Position numbers and translations under genes: made by a program. This document shows, in pieces, positions 1-12,808 of a stretch of DNA of 64,000 nt; within the stretch, counting starts at the first letter, position 1, and the number at the start of each line of letters is the position of its first letter. The DNA lies in the NCBI GenBank assembly GCA_949710005.1, contig OX453275.1:13078651-13142650 (forward strand), given 5' to 3'. The DNA is from Ricordea florida (lineage: Eukaryota > Cnidaria > Anthozoa > Corallimorpharia > Ricordeidae). The notes below the pieces were generated by a model. The model was not told where the DNA came from. It did not search any database and saw only the letters and a list, made by a program, of their open reading frames with translations.

Positions 1-79
1 TTTAGTTATATGTACAGTAGAGCACATAGATTTGATGTTAATGTATATCAATGCTGCCATTAGTGGATTCCAATCCTTG

Positions 80-170
80 CTATAGTACAACCCTGCTAAC
101 TTGAACTTTAAGGGAAAACAAAAAAAACAGTTTGAGTTAGCAGGCGTTTGAGTTATCAGGGTTGACTATG
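80..170. repeat. Small inverted-repeat fragment
   Basis: The left end reads CAACCCTGCTAACTTGAAC and the right end, reverse-complemented, reads CAACCCTGATAACTCAAAC, so the two arms face each other about 50 bp apart. A related motif (GAATTTGAGTTGACCGAG) lies near 425. It is probably a remnant of a small DNA transposon; no duplicated target is clear. Confidence 0.4.
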
Positions 171-651
171 ATAAATAAATATGCCATGTTAATAATCACT
201 GTTATAAATACTGATTTTTTGGCACTTCGATCTAAAGTACAGCGCAAATTAAACTGATATCATCAGAAACTGTAACACGATTATGCATTTTTAAGAAAAT
301 ATAGTACTGTGAAATGTGTAACTCACGACAAGAAGAGTTAACGGGCTGACATTCGTGGTGTGTTCCAAGATTACTGGGATAAATTTTGATCAGGGGAAAC
401 AACATTTAGTTAGGGTTAGAGGGGAATTTGAGTTGACCGAGTTCCAGTTAACTGTGTCAAAATGACTGAAAAGTGGGGTAAAATCTAAGGGCAATAAGAT
501 CTGAATTGTGACTGTTAATTCCACAGGGTCTTTCCAGCCAACATACCGCTTGCTTGTACTCAAGCCTCTGTGGCAAGGAGACAGGACAGTGTTTTTTTAG
601 AACCAGGTTAATCAAATGACAACAGCCTTAAATAGCAGATTATAATAACAA

Positions 652-943
652 TCCAATAATATACATGAAAAAATTACTTGATTCTGATTGGCTGCGAGAA
701 GTGCAGTTCTAGTGTAACACCAGTGCAAAAAGTGTGACACCATTGCAAATTCAACGATTTCATGTGCAAAAATTTTTAAACGAACCACTTTGAGTTCATA
801 GCGTTATCAGCTGATCTTCATCAACCAATCAGTAAATAAAGTGTCAAATCCACGTCAAATCACTCAAATGCTCACTTCCTGTCCACAAGGAGATCTTCCG
901 GCACTTCCTCCAGGCGAATTTTTTCATGTTTATATTATTAATA
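652..943. repeat. MITE-like element with 25-bp inverted ends
   Basis: The left arm at 652-674 (AATAATATACATGAAAAAAT) is nearly complementary to the right arm at 916-940 (ATTTTTTCATGTTTATATTA). The interior is non-coding and carries CCAATCA in both orientations (near 688 and 823). The same end motif recurs in the short element at 8560-8690. Confidence 0.5.
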
Positions 944-944
944 A

Positions 945-1072
945 GTAATCATACCGTTTTTCTCATTCGATTTGGTATTAATTTGCACTTGTGAGTTTCT
1001 CACTCGTGCAAATTAATTCCAAATTGAACTCAAAACCATATGATTACCTCTACTAATTATCACAATAATTGT
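945..1072. repeat. Palindromic repeat
   Basis: Nested inverted repeats: the inner arms TTAATTTGCACTTGTGAG and CTCACTCGTGCAAATTAA flank a 3-4 bp apex, and outer arms near 945 and 1050 (TAATCAT / ATGATTA) extend the pairing. It directly adjoins the preceding element and resembles sequence near 23.75-23.9 kb. Confidence 0.5.
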
Positions 1073-1394
1073 AATAACACCAATGGAAGCATAATTATGA
1101 TTAGAACACTGCCTGTCTGGGAAAGACTAATAAAAATGACAATCCTTAACCACAAGGATGAAGAGGATTGAATCACACCAATAGCAGCACTTTTAATAAA
1201 ATCAAATGAATGTGCTACTTATGCTGTATCTCATTGCCTGACAAAGATTGGCAGTATACATTGTGGCATAATCTGTCCACCGCTACACAGCGTGACAAAC
1301 AAGAAAATTAATGAATGTTCAGTGATCTATCTATTGAGAGCATCATAAACAAACACATTTCATGACACTGAGCTGAACAGTTCTAACAGAAGAG

Positions 1395-1795
1395 CAGGGC
1401 TTGAAATTGTGACTGCTACAGGGCTGTTTTTGTAACAAAAATTTATCGGCCCATCGCAAATTTGAGACTAGTTCATGGGTAGTAGATCAGTATGACTATT
1501 AGTGCCTAGTTAACAAAATTTTTACATATTACAAACCACGAGTGTTTTTGTGTTATTTGTAACTGAAAATTTGAACTTGATTGACGAAATTGTGTCTGTA
1601 GAATTACATTACGCGAAAACTGTCATCCATCTTACATGTCATTATAGCAATTTCTTTGACTACTGTATCACTGCTGCATGACTAATGGTTAGTAGCTGTA
1701 CCTTTTGTACTTTGCAACCAAACATTTTGAGACTACCACTAAATGGAACTAGTCGGAGATTTGTAACTTTACATTTTTTTTAATTTCAAGCCCTG
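1395..1795. mobile_element. Non-autonomous DNA transposon, hAT-like ends
   Basis: The ends are CAGGGCTTGAAATT on the left and AATTTCAAGCCCTG on the right, a perfect 14-bp terminal inverted repeat enclosing 401 bp with no coding capacity. The terminus resembles CAGTGCTCGAAATT of the element at 57638-58380, so the two probably belong to related hAT-like families. No clean 8-bp target duplication was seen. Confidence 0.6.
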
Positions 1796-3732
1796 TAGAA
1801 TAAATTAAGTATGAGAGGCCACACAGACTTAAAACAGTTCACTGTCTAGATAATTCAATACAATCGTTACTATGGGTACCAACCTATTTCATGCTGATCC
1901 TTCATGCTATAAAGCTACGACTTACAACCTACTTCTTATAATTTTAGCCAAGAAAAGTGTGTTGTCATCTTGCCTTATGACTGGTTGGGTAATATTCACA
2001 AAACACTTCTTGTTTATTCTTACTGTTAGAATTATGGTGTAAAAAGAATCACATCCTTAGGACCCCTGTGAATTGGAATTCTGGACACTTGCATATCATT
2101 AGACAGGGAAAGATTTCTAATCCCGTGACATAAGAGTTAATCTAGAGTTATTCATGTACTACACATGATAATTTCCAGCTTATAAATTAATATAAAACAG
2201 GGGCCTAACAGTATTTTTTGTCTCAGTGTTAGAACATGCAAAACAAACACATTTGTGTACAGTTACAGTCTATTTACACTAAATTATGTCCGTTCCTTAC
2301 AATAGTCTGGTAACTGGACATTGTACCATCCCTGTAAAGAAAAGAGCAATCAGTCTTTTTTTCAGATTACAAATACAACATACATGTAGAAACACACGAA
2401 AAGTTTGACTTAAAACTGACAAGAATTTTCTGTAAAATAAAAAAATTGCCCATAAAAGTCACAATAGAGGTTGAGTTCATCATTCGTAAAGACTATTTAC
2501 AGTACGTTTTCTTATTCACCAAAGCACCCTGCTTTGTTCACTGTATAATACCTTCTTCAAAATACACTCAACTTTGATCGCCAGGCAATCCATAGAATCA
2601 TTTACGAACGGGCCTCCAAGGTTCTTGTGGGATTTCCAAAGAAATCTCAGAGCCAAAGAGAATCATGTCATACAACTTTAATTTTTTAACAATGTCCCAT
2701 TAAATACCATTAGATGGCAAGAAAAAGGGCTAATAAGGAGCCATGATTTATCATTTTTTCAATTTGCAATGGTACTTGACTACTCCCAGTGAATAATTTG
2801 CATGTCAACATTTAGCAAACACAGAGGAAATCAAATATATTGCACAAATAAAACTAAAACTCCCAAAAGTGCACATTGTTATGAAAATATAATTTTTCTG
2901 AAAATAATTATGTAAATACAACTGCTTCTTAAGGGAGAAAACAGCTGCTGTAAAGTTCAAGGTTTACAATAAATGTCTGTGCGAATCTTAATACTGACAA
3001 GCTGTTGTTAATAATAATGGTATCACTATAATAATATAATCAAAGAAGTGAACTTTCAGTTATTAATAATTAACATTATTAATAACTCAAAGCTCACTGG
3101 CTGATTATAAAAATTTAAAGTGTTGTCAGCACTGAAGGGTCTATGTCCATGTTCAAACTATCATGTAAGATTAAGGTAAGAAGTTATCCTGAAAATTAAA
3201 TCCTTTGATTGTTGAGTGTTCAAGTCCCTTCATACCTCAAATAAAAGACAAAAATATTCATTCTACAATGCAAAGGACTGACTGCTCTAAAAGAGGCAGG
3301 TCAGCTGCTTGTATTTTACAACTATACAGCACCACTCATCATAAGTCTGGTCAAAATTTGTTGAGTACGATAACACTGTACTGTCAAGAACTAAAATTAC
3401 TTGGCTTTTTTCCCGTAAATTCATGTTGTTCTTCATTTACACACATATCTAACAGTTAGTTGAAACAGTTTACAATGAATGTTACACACGTCGCTGTGAT
3501 ATCAAATTATTTTTTAATGTCGTCAACAACAACCTTGTTAAACTGTACATGCACATACACTTTAAAGAAGTTACAGGTGTTAGGCTCATTGAGTACACTT
3601 AACAAACATATTATTTTCCTACCAAAAAAGCTCATGGTACCAAAACCTGATATCAAACAAACACAATGTAAAAGAAAGAAAATGAACAACAACAACCCAA
3701 CCAACCTGTTATCCTGAATTAAATTTAACCTC

Positions 3733-5331
3733 TCATAAGAAGGGGTTGCTCTGGACAGTCTGCTGTGGTCCTGTTCCTGAATCAGGAATGAGAGGTGCTG
3801 GAAGCAGGATATCTCCACCAACAGCCACAGAACTACCCTGAACAAGGACTGGTGCCTGTCTTAGCTGATTCAATGTAGGTGCTTGTGGTTTATCTTGCAT
3901 AAATGGATTTTTCGACGTTGGTACAACTGGTTGACTCGACAAGAAAGGATTGGTTACTGGGTCAGGCTTGGACACTAGTGAATCTAAATTCACTAAATTT
4001 GTTAGTCTGCTATCAACATGACCCTCTGACGTTTTACTAACTGAGCTCTCGCTTTCGCTTGGCATGTCAAACGGTGATGGTTGCAGAGCAGGTTGGGAAG
4101 AAAGGCTAATGTCAGAACTTGTTTGACCAAATGCTGAAAAGCCTTCGTCAGGGGCAGGTCCCCATGGGGCTTGTGAATCTGATGAAAAGGTGCTCCCGCC
4201 CCATGGGTCAACAGAAGGTTGAGGTACCACAGGGGCAGATTGAGCTGGTGGAGCTCCCCAGGGATCTGTACTGCCTGCTGAAGGACCTACTGGTCCCATT
4301 CCATTGGGAGCACCAAACAAACTCACCTGCTGTGTTGAACTAACTGTTGGTGGAGCAGTTGTTGAAGGGCCAGACGCCCAGGGATCTGCTGTAGCACTCA
4401 CATTTGTAGTTAGCCCACTGCCCCAGGGATCAGGCTGTGGCATAGCCATGGGGGCTTGCACCTGGGGGGTTGAGCTGTTACCCCATGGATCATAGGTGTT
4501 GTCTTGAGGAGGCAGTGATGGTCCAGTGCCAGCAAGATCTAACAGAGATGGCTCTGGCGGTGTTGACATTTTCTGACTTTGGCTAATGGCCATTTGAAGC
4601 CTCTGATCTTCCCTGTCCTGCATTCTCTCTTTCTCTTCAGCTTCTTGCTTGCTTAGTGCCAAGGCTAGCTGTAGCTGTAATTCCTCTTCGTTCGCATTCG
4701 ATGGCCGGCAGTTTTCCACGTCACTTCCCATGACTTTTCTTTCCGGTTCCCAAGAACGACTCGTCGGTACTGCTGACGCTGAAGCTGTGCTCTCCGAATG
4801 AATATCAGATGTACTACCAGAATCCCGTAACTTTCCTGCTCTTAACGAATCGCTACCAATACCAGAACTCGCCTGAGCGAACCTCTCTTTGGCTTTCAAC
4901 GCACGAGCTCTCTCACTTTTTAGCCGATCTTCGTCTTTCAGCAGTACGACGAGCTGTTTGGCCTTTTCACGAACGTTCATTCCTTGGTCTTTTCCATCCT
5001 TGTCAATGAACTGAAAATCTTTCAAAGTTTGAACAGCATACAAGTTTTCCCTGCACTGTTGAGCCACTCTTTCCGAACCAGTCTTAATAATGTAATCCAA
5101 AACAACTAATGACTTGTACACATGTCTCCAGTTCTTACCATGATCATTCAGTCTTTTCCAGATCATTCCCATGATTTCAGAAAAGGCGACAACGTTGTAA
5201 GTTGCATCAGCGATCTCGGTCATAACAGAACTTGACGGCCCCCATGGGTCGTTGGAAGTCGCTTCGCGAACCTTTACTTCGGCGTTGGAATAATTGTTAA
5301 CAACATTTTTTAATTGACGCCTTATAGACAT
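3733..5331 (-). CDS. EPN: Epsin, clathrin adaptor with an ENTH domain (532 aa)
   Basis: Epsins bind phosphatidylinositol 4,5-bisphosphate at the plasma membrane, bend it, and link ubiquitinated cargo to clathrin, AP-2 and EH-domain proteins. Residues 1 to about 150 form the ENTH domain, starting MSIRRQLKNVVNNYSNAEVK, with the basic residues of the lipid-binding N-terminal helix present. Two ubiquitin-interacting motifs follow (around 216-232, ELQLQLALALSKQE, and 241-252, RLQMAISQSQ). A clathrin-box-like SLLDLAG, five DPW motifs (AP-2 binding) and three NPF motifs (EH-domain binding), the last at the C-terminus, complete the usual order. The length is normal for EPN1/EPN2. The reading frame is uninterrupted, so the gene has a single coding exon, unlike the multi-exon vertebrate genes. 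The start is the ATG of the conserved ENTH N-terminus. The paralogue number cannot be settled. Confidence 0.96.
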   Translation of the reverse strand: MSIRRQLKNVVNNYSNAEVKVREATSNDPWGPSSSVMTEIADATYNVVAFSEIMGMIWKRLNDHGKNWRHVYKSLVVLDYIIKTGSERVAQQCRENLYAVQTLKDFQFIDKDGKDQGMNVREKAKQLVVLLKDEDRLKSERARALKAKERFAQASSGIGSDSLRAGKLRDSGSTSDIHSESTASASAVPTSRSWEPERKVMGSDVENCRPSNANEEELQLQLALALSKQEAEEKERMQDREDQRLQMAISQSQKMSTPPEPSLLDLAGTGPSLPPQDNTYDPWGNSSTPQVQAPMAMPQPDPWGSGLTTNVSATADPWASGPSTTAPPTVSSTQQVSLFGAPNGMGPVGPSAGSTDPWGAPPAQSAPVVPQPSVDPWGGSTFSSDSQAPWGPAPDEGFSAFGQTSSDISLSSQPALQPSPFDMPSESESSVSKTSEGHVDSRLTNLVNLDSLVSKPDPVTNPFLSSQPVVPTSKNPFMQDKPQAPTLNQLRQAPVLVQGSSVAVGGDILLPAPLIPDSGTGPQQTVQSNPFL

Positions 5332-6131
5332 TTTAAAGCTAGAAAACTTTTAACTCTGTAAAGGGTGGAAAGAGAAAATCATAAGCTTTCTTGGCCAAAC
5401 AATTTCTCTCCCTTACAATGTGGCCAAATCAACGCCGTTTTCAATATGGCGAACGTTGCAACGCCTTAACCCAATACGAAGGCCCTTGTTGCCCCCCGCA
5501 GACAAATTTTTTGAGTATGCGCAGAACATAATTTTGCATGCTACCGGAAGTTAGAATGATGACAATTCCGCCGGTTCGCTGAACGATTACGTATGTACGG
5601 ACAACAAGAATATTTGGGTTCTTTGACGTAGAGTGTGACAACGGAAAAAAGGTCATGAGAGACAATACGATTACCCGTGCCCACGCACGTGCTCACATGT
5701 ACGCTGCTTTGTTCAGAGAAAAACTTCCGGTGGATTTCCCACAGCTTAGTGAATCTTGAGCGAGAAAGCCACAGGACAATCTCTTTCCAGCCGCAGTATC
5801 GCAGTTGTTTAATTCATAAAGGGACTTGATATGAAACGGCTAAAAGCAGTCTATCTCAGATTGTCTTCCATACTATAACCTCGTGAGGTGGTGGAACAGA
5901 GAATAAATTTAGAATGCAGTTTTAGTGCTACAAACCATTTCCTGAAATTTTCGTAGCGCGTTCTTTGAGCTAGTCCTGGTCTTGGGTATAAGAAGAACCA
6001 AAACGAGGTAAAGACTGACAAATTTCTTTACTCTCGGTGGAGATCGAGGTCACGACTATTGAATCCCAATCTCCAGACTATGCTAGCGTTAGAGGCCAGA
6101 CCGATGCCTGGATTTAGAATAATTTGAATAC

Positions 6132-6132
6132 A

Positions 6133-6202
<70 letters not shown>

Positions 6203-6267
6203 ATCTAATCTATCTATCGATCGATCGATCGATCCATCCATCCATCCATCCATCCATCCATCCATCC

Positions 6268-6309
<42 letters not shown>

Positions 6310-6320
6310 ATATATATATA
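6132..6320. repeat. Compound tetranucleotide microsatellite
   Basis: A run of TATC units changes to GATC, then CATC, then back to TATC and ends in a short TA run. The unit changes by single-base steps, as expected from slippage plus point mutation. The ORF through it is an artefact of the repeat. Confidence 0.97.
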
Positions 6321-6585
6321 TTAATTCAAGCTCGAAGCGAGGAAAGCGAACGAAGTGAGCCAACATAGATAGACTGCCGCTTTTCCCCGTCATTTCAATC
6401 GGGATTTTCTGTTCTTTTTTCTCGTCATTCACGGAAACCCCGTTCAAAAGCTCAAGTAGTAGTACTTTCATCATTCAATTATTTTAACTATTCATTCATG
6501 CATCTACTTCCATGTAAACCTTCCAGAATAAAGGTTAATAAGGTTTATTAAAATAAAATGAGTACAGGAGTAGAAATATTACAAT

Positions 6586-7106
6586 TTAGACTGACCTGCA
6601 GGTACTCCCGTAGCTAATCCTGGCAGGCCCCCCCGGGGGGTACTTGGGTTAATGTTTGCTGGGTATGTGCCGCTGGCCTCTCAGAGCCCCCACCCCATTT
6701 TAGTCTATTTTTTTGGCCAATTATAGACCCCATCTTAGTCACTTTTTGGAAAATGTAATTTTTGTGATCCCAACTTAGTCACTTTCTATTTATGCGTCTA
6801 CCTTGTCAATCCTTTAAAAAGCCGGTCATCCAAAAATGAATTGACACAATTTTTTAAAGTGAATAAAGAACACTTTACTTTCACCTAAATAAACAACTTT
6901 CTGATCTTTTTAACCGAGAATCTTCCCATTTTGATTCCCTATTTACCCCCAAAATTCGAAAATTTGCGACCCCATTCTAGTAACGCTATTGAAAATGCGA
7001 CCCCATTATAGTCACTGCAGTTGTGAAAATGCGACCCCATCCAGCGGCACATCCCCATTAGGCTCCTGTAAGGGAGTACCCCCCCGGGGTGCAGGCCAGT
7101 CTATTG
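6586..7106. mobile_element. Non-autonomous inverted-repeat element (GTGCCGCTGG family, copy 1)
   Basis: The ends match in inverse orientation: TAGACTGACCTGCA on the left and TGCAGGCCAGTCTA on the right, with G/C runs (CCCCCCGGGGGGTAC and GTACCCCCCCGGGG) just inside. Further in are GTGCCGCTGG near 6666 and its reverse complement CCAGCGGCAC near 7042. The interior repeats phrases such as ACCCCATTTTAG and has no coding potential. A distant relative lies at 62078-62815. Confidence 0.65.
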
Positions 7107-8559
7107 AAACAGTGGCAATTATATGACAGTACAGGATTTAAAAATAAGAGAGAGAAAAAGTAAAGATAAGGGTATTTATGCAGGATTGAACAAAAAATAA
7201 GAGCTTGAGATACTAAAGGTACTTGCCGTTGTGTCTTCTCTAATGATTCTTTAGATAGAACATTATTTTATCGATTTCAATATTTCAGTTTCATTTCTTT
7301 CTAAAAAATAGTTTTGGCAGCTTTTTTCATTCTTTCAGTTTCCCATTCCACACTTTTGCTCCAACACATGAAATAGAGTTCTTTTGTAGGTCGATTCTAG
7401 AATTTGCTTATATAAAAGTTTTGAGATGTTGACGAGCGGGCCGCATATTTAATTTGTGTGTGCTAAATTTAAAACTTGTACAGAAAAGATTTAGAATATT
7501 TGACCGTGTTTGTTTTGCATATATATCGTACACTAAATTTGAGACCGCTTGGACTGGCTATGTTGTTTACATAAGTGCGAGGATCTTTCATTTGATTTAA
7601 AAACATTTTTCTACCGCCGCGCACACATATGAAATTGTTGTATATTTACATTCATTCGCTGACTTTACAAATATCCTTGGGCTACCTGTGGTGTCTTAGA
7701 ACGCCTAAAATTCATAGTGACCAGTGGTCTTTCCCATTTGATTAGTCGTGCGACAACAAATAAATTACTAAATTTTTTAACTGTACCCATTGTCTCGCCC
7801 TCGAAGTCCCATTTGCGGGATAGATGGTGTCCCCTGCATGTTTTCTTTCCTAAATCCTCCAAGGGGACAGTATCTTTACCTTCGCATCACTCCCACAGGA
7901 CAACCGTTGTTGTTATGGAAGGAAGGCAAGGGGACCAAGGTACGGAAATTGGGACAAGTGTTTATTTTGCTAAGCTTTTATTGCTGGCACTTTGAGGAAA
8001 CAGCTGTCGCTGTTTATTGAGGTCTGTAGTTTGCCAGTAAGTAGTTCCAGAATAAATTCTGGACACTTAAGTTGAATGAAAAAAGTTTCTTTTCACTGTT
8101 TTGTCTGAAAAGGCTATTTAACATGACATGCCCATATTTCATGTGTATATAATTGGTCGGTAATATCGCTTTTTACCCTGGAGACTGAAACAGTTAAGTC
8201 AGTGTTAATTGATCCTTTAACTCGAGTCGTTTCCGAAATCGTAGAGCAAAGCAGGAGGGGTGTAATCAATGGTGATGAGGTTTTCTTGATAGCTGAAGTA
8301 CAAAAGACGGCGAGATTTCCGTATAACACGATCCGTCGTTATTCTGTAGCTGAACTGTTTCGTTTTCCAGGGGCACGAACATTGGCTTGACTGCATTATG
8401 TATGGAAATCAAATGGTTTCGAGAGCATTTTGGAATAAATGAGAACAGGTAAATTTTTCAAAGACTGAAAAAATTGCATGAGCCTGTGGGATGAGTGCAA
8501 TTTGTTGTCTTTAAAAAAATTACGAGTGCTTTATACAAAATTACACAAAAATCATTTGA

Positions 8560-8690
8560 TCACTTGTTAATAATATACATGCAAAAATTTAATTTCAAAT
8601 TTCTGTGCTGTTTGGGATTAATTTATGTGTTTTCAGCCAATCAGCAAGTTGAAATTTTTGCATGTATATTATCACAAAAATAATACAGGT
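8560..8690. repeat. Short MITE/palindrome
   Basis: The left arm AATATACATGCAAAAATTTA (from 8572) faces the right arm AAATTTTTGCATGTATATTA (from 8652). The roughly 55-bp spacer includes AGCCAATCAGCA. It is related to the ends of the element at 652-943 and lies in the 5' flank of eEF2K. Confidence 0.6.
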
Positions 8691-9004
8691 AGAACATGCC
8701 TGAGCATGCTTAGGGAAGTATGGGATATAGACTTCAAGAGCACACAGGTACATGTCTGCATGTGCTTCATTCCAGAAGAGATTGATAAGCAAATTTTCCA
8801 CATAAGATCTATGAAGCAGACAGATTCATGATGGGAATATGTAAGGTTGTTGACTCAATGATCTTCATTAAGCGAGCCTACACCAAATCTGCAAAACAAT
8901 TCTGCAAGCAAAATTAAGGTATATCATTGCTAGAGTGATTTGTTTGTCTGTTTGTGGGAATGAAAAGGTTTAGCTAACTGGTAGGGATTTTTTACAAATT
9001 CCAG

Positions 9005-12000
9005 AACAAAATTCCTGCATTAGTTGTTGTGACAGTACAACCTGTGACCTAAAGGGATACAGTGGAGTGAAAGCTTGTGAGAAATATGGGCGTCAATCAT
9101 CCAATGTACAAAACAATATTTTAGAGAGGAAATCTTCAGAAGACTGGTTTGGAGAACTGGGATCATTGACAGATGATGAACCTCCATCACCATCACATGA
9201 TAACCAGGTAAATGGAATTAGCAATACTGAAAACTGTTCTCAAGGTAATGACAATGAAGAGAGACCTGTATACAATTCCTGTAATCAAGAGAAATCTATT
9301 AACCAGAAGAAAGCTCATCATCCAAAGCTTGAAACACATATGAGTTGGCGGGATGCTCTGCGGAAGGCTCGAAATATGCCTGATCCTTGGGAGAAGTTTC
9401 ACATTGATGATTCCTGTCCAACAGAAGTTGCAATAAGGCATCGTTTCAATGCGTTAAAAAATTCCTGGGTAAAAGATGAAGTCAGAGTAAAGATGGAATT
9501 GTTGGTAAGGCTTAATTTTGATCTGCCAAGCTTGTATTTTTTCTGGTGTTTACTTTGTGCACATTCAATGTCTCTGATGATTCTTAATTTGTTACCGTTT
9601 GCAGCCATTTGATCAAGGAGCCATGAGGGAGTGTTTTAGATTGTAAGTCAACTATCATTTGATTTGTAGTCATTACAATGGTGATTTGAATCATGAAGTT
9701 TAATTAAGTCCGTGAAAGTCTAGAACGAATTCACATGTAGTCTATGCAGCACATAATGCACACCCGCTTCCCTCGGTTGGAGGCCATCTTTTCATCATTG
9801 CACTATGTTTTCTTTTTATGTTCAGTTGAGCCTCAATTGTCCTTCTCCACAATTTTTACTCTCACCCTTGTTTCCTTCTTGCATTCTCTGGTATCCATGA
9901 TCCATGCAATTAATCCAAAATGGCCAGTAAGAATTTGCCTTTTTGTATTTTCACAAGACCAGTACTTGGGGACTAAGGGCTTTGTTAGTACAGTGCATGT
10001 CCTTTACTCTGTGAGGAATGCATGGTAAAATTCTAGGGACATCTGCATAATCAGCTGTTTAAAGCAAACCTGCATAGCTACATTGTGATTTTTTTTAGCA
10101 TGGGAACCAATTTGGCCTGTGTCTATTGGACTTGTCCAGGTAGCTTTTCTTGGAGTAAAGAGTCCACCATAGGTTATTTCTGAGTGCAACAGGTAAAGTT
10201 AAGTGTAGTTCTTACAGTGGAGATATTCTTGACAATTGGTTCAACTTGCATATGTCTGAGAGAAACCTGCATTCACCAAGATTCCTTAATAATTGATGTG
10301 TCAAGACTGAATGCTCTGTTACTGGGCTTCAGGTTAAGGTCAAGTACCTAATCTTCTTGAAGTTTGCAAAGTTTTCTCAGGTCAGAGGGATATAAACTTT
10401 TGAAGTAGTCCTGAGGCTGATATGGTATAGGGAAAATGTTATTCTACTGTTTTGCTTTACAGGAAAAAACTCTCAAATTTTTCCAAGCATATGAACTGGA
10501 AACATGCAGCCAATTATGTTTGCAAGCGATACATAGATGATGTGTCCAGAGATGTTTACTTTGAGGATGTTAGGCTGCAGATGGATGCAAAGCTCTGGGG
10601 TGAAGAGTACAATCGATACAATCCACCTAAAAAGGTAGACCTATTTTTTCTTTGAGTTCTTTCATATGGATACGTTGGTTCAAAGACGGAGGGCACAGTT
10701 TTTCCCAATACGGACCGACCTAGGCTGGTGAATAACGTTTTTATTTTTTCCTAAAACCTAATGAAATGCTTGCAAAAAACCCCGAACAATTAAGCGTTGT
10801 AAACCGATGTTTTCTTTATCATTTTCCATCTCGTCGGGGTAGTAAAATTCGCTTTCGCTGTGTAAGCTCTCATCTGAATCCATGTCGAAATTAGTACTTG
10901 CCATTAAAAAAAGTTTAGGCTTTACATGATAAGTATCTTAATTAATAGTTTGTAAAAACATTGCAACGAAGCAAGCGATGTATCGACATCTCATCACGCA
11001 ACAGATACCGCCCGCTGTGAGCAGGCCGGATGGGAGAATACAGCCCGCTCCTGGAACCAATCAGATTGCAGGATTTGTAGAATACCGCCCACTCACGAAC
11101 TGAGAAAAAAATAAAGTAGTGTTATCCTTAATTAAATAACTTACTTCAATCATGGTTTTCATTTTTTTCATGATTCACAATATCTTATCATTTGCCAACT
11201 TTTACTCTACTGCTCTCTTTCCAGGAGAGCTGGCTTGGCAGAAAATAGTCTTTTTGGATTAGACTTTGTATGACTATCTATGTTGGTTTCCTAGGTTGAT
11301 ATATTTCAGGTGTGTGTCATTGAGATGAAGGACAGGAAGGAATCACCACTGTTTCACTTGGAGCACTTTATTGAAGGAACCTACATCAAGTACAACTCAA
11401 ACTCTGGTTATGTTCTGCAGAATGAAACCTTGCGTTGCACTCCACAGGTACATGGATATTATTAAAAACTTGTCAGGCTTAAAACATGTAACGTGCATTG
11501 ACAGCTTGTCCCTATTCAATATTCCCCAAATACCATATTTGGAAACTGCTTGACCCTGTAGTTTGTGCACTGGATGGCACAGTCCTGCTTGCATGGTGCA
11601 TTGTAAACACCATGCATTTGGAAAAGTGATGTGTCTGCCATGTGTTTAGCAGAGGCAATTTTGATTGGTTCATTTGTTTTCTCTTAATTTTCCAAATATG
11701 TTACTTGGTAGATTGAATGCAGACACGCTGTGGTTAAAGACATTCAAAGGCAGTTCTCATAGGTTTCTGATATTATCCAACATACTTTATGTGATATGAT
11801 TAATTGCCATGTTGACAGTTTTCTTGTTTGCATTTACATGTAGTTGCATTTGTTTGGCCACCCACTCTATCCAGTTGCTGCACTGTTTATTGAGATTGAA
11901 TGTGAATATATGCAAATTTCTTGTGTGACTATATACTGTATATTATTCTGTATTATTATAATTTAGAAAACAGTCCAAAGAAAATACGCATGCTGATTGG

Positions 12001-12771
12001 TTAGAATTCCTGTTTCTATAAAACAATTAGATTATTCGCTCTCGATTTCTATCGCGTGATAGTTGACTCGGGCTGCGCCCTCGTCAACTATCACGCATAG
12101 AAATCGAGAGCGAATAATCTAATTGTTTTAGTATAAATCTACTAGTCGTTCAAAACTTTGTCTTTTCTGGAACAGACTCGACCAGTAAACTGTCTAAATC
12201 TTCTTCACCGACACTTCGAAAACGTAAAGAAGCGGCCGCCATTATGCTACTCACTATCTATCACAGAAGAGATAGTGAGTAGTGTAGCCAATCAGAGCGC
12301 GGCATTTGTGATAGAACACTAGTAGATTTATACTAAAACTCAATAGAAACATGAAACTAGCACGAGCTGTTAACATAATGATGACACGAACAAAGAGAAT
12401 TTACATTTTGGTAATCAAAGTTAACAAGTTATGTTCCTTTTTTTCGTCACGGTGTTTTCCAAGAGAAATATAAAACATGTTCTCCGTTTTTCTATCGAAT
12501 TATAGAAACACTCATGAAAGTTTGGGAGAACTCGAAAAAGTTGTGGAAACACTCTCCTGCAGCATGTGTTCCCACAGCATTTCTTGTTCTCCCAAACTTC
12601 CACTCGTGTTTCTACAACTCTATACAGGCCTTCTGGTATTACGCGATGGTGCGATTTCGTACAATCGACCTCAAATCGCATCCGATCGCGCAATTCACGA
12701 AAAATCGCATAATTAAAAAAATAACACACAACATTCATAAAATAAAGCAAGTTTCTTTTGAATTTCTACAA

Positions 12772-12808
<37 letters not shown>

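Larger units (their letters stand above)
1..3732. other. Epsin 3' flank and intergenic DNA; no gene recognised
   Basis: No coding exon is visible on either strand. The part next to 3733 presumably holds the 3' untranslated region of the minus-strand epsin gene, but I could not place its poly(A) signal. The rest is AT-rich and contains the small inverted-repeat elements listed separately. The short ORFs around 3.2-3.7 kb have no recognisable protein character. Confidence 0.6.
5332..9004. other. Intergenic region between the divergent epsin and eEF2K genes
   Basis: This holds the epsin promoter (just above 5331) and, somewhere in it, the promoter and missing first coding exon or exons of eEF2K. 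No TATA box or convincing first exon could be picked out. It also contains a tetranucleotide array, a GTGCCGCTGG-type inverted-repeat element and a short palindrome. ORFs around 7.7-8.4 kb do not resemble known proteins and are not annotated as genes. Confidence 0.6.

Noticed and set aside
6124-6324. Open frame rich in Leu-Ser-Ile-Tyr
   Set aside because: Translation of the tetranucleotide microsatellite, without any other protein character.
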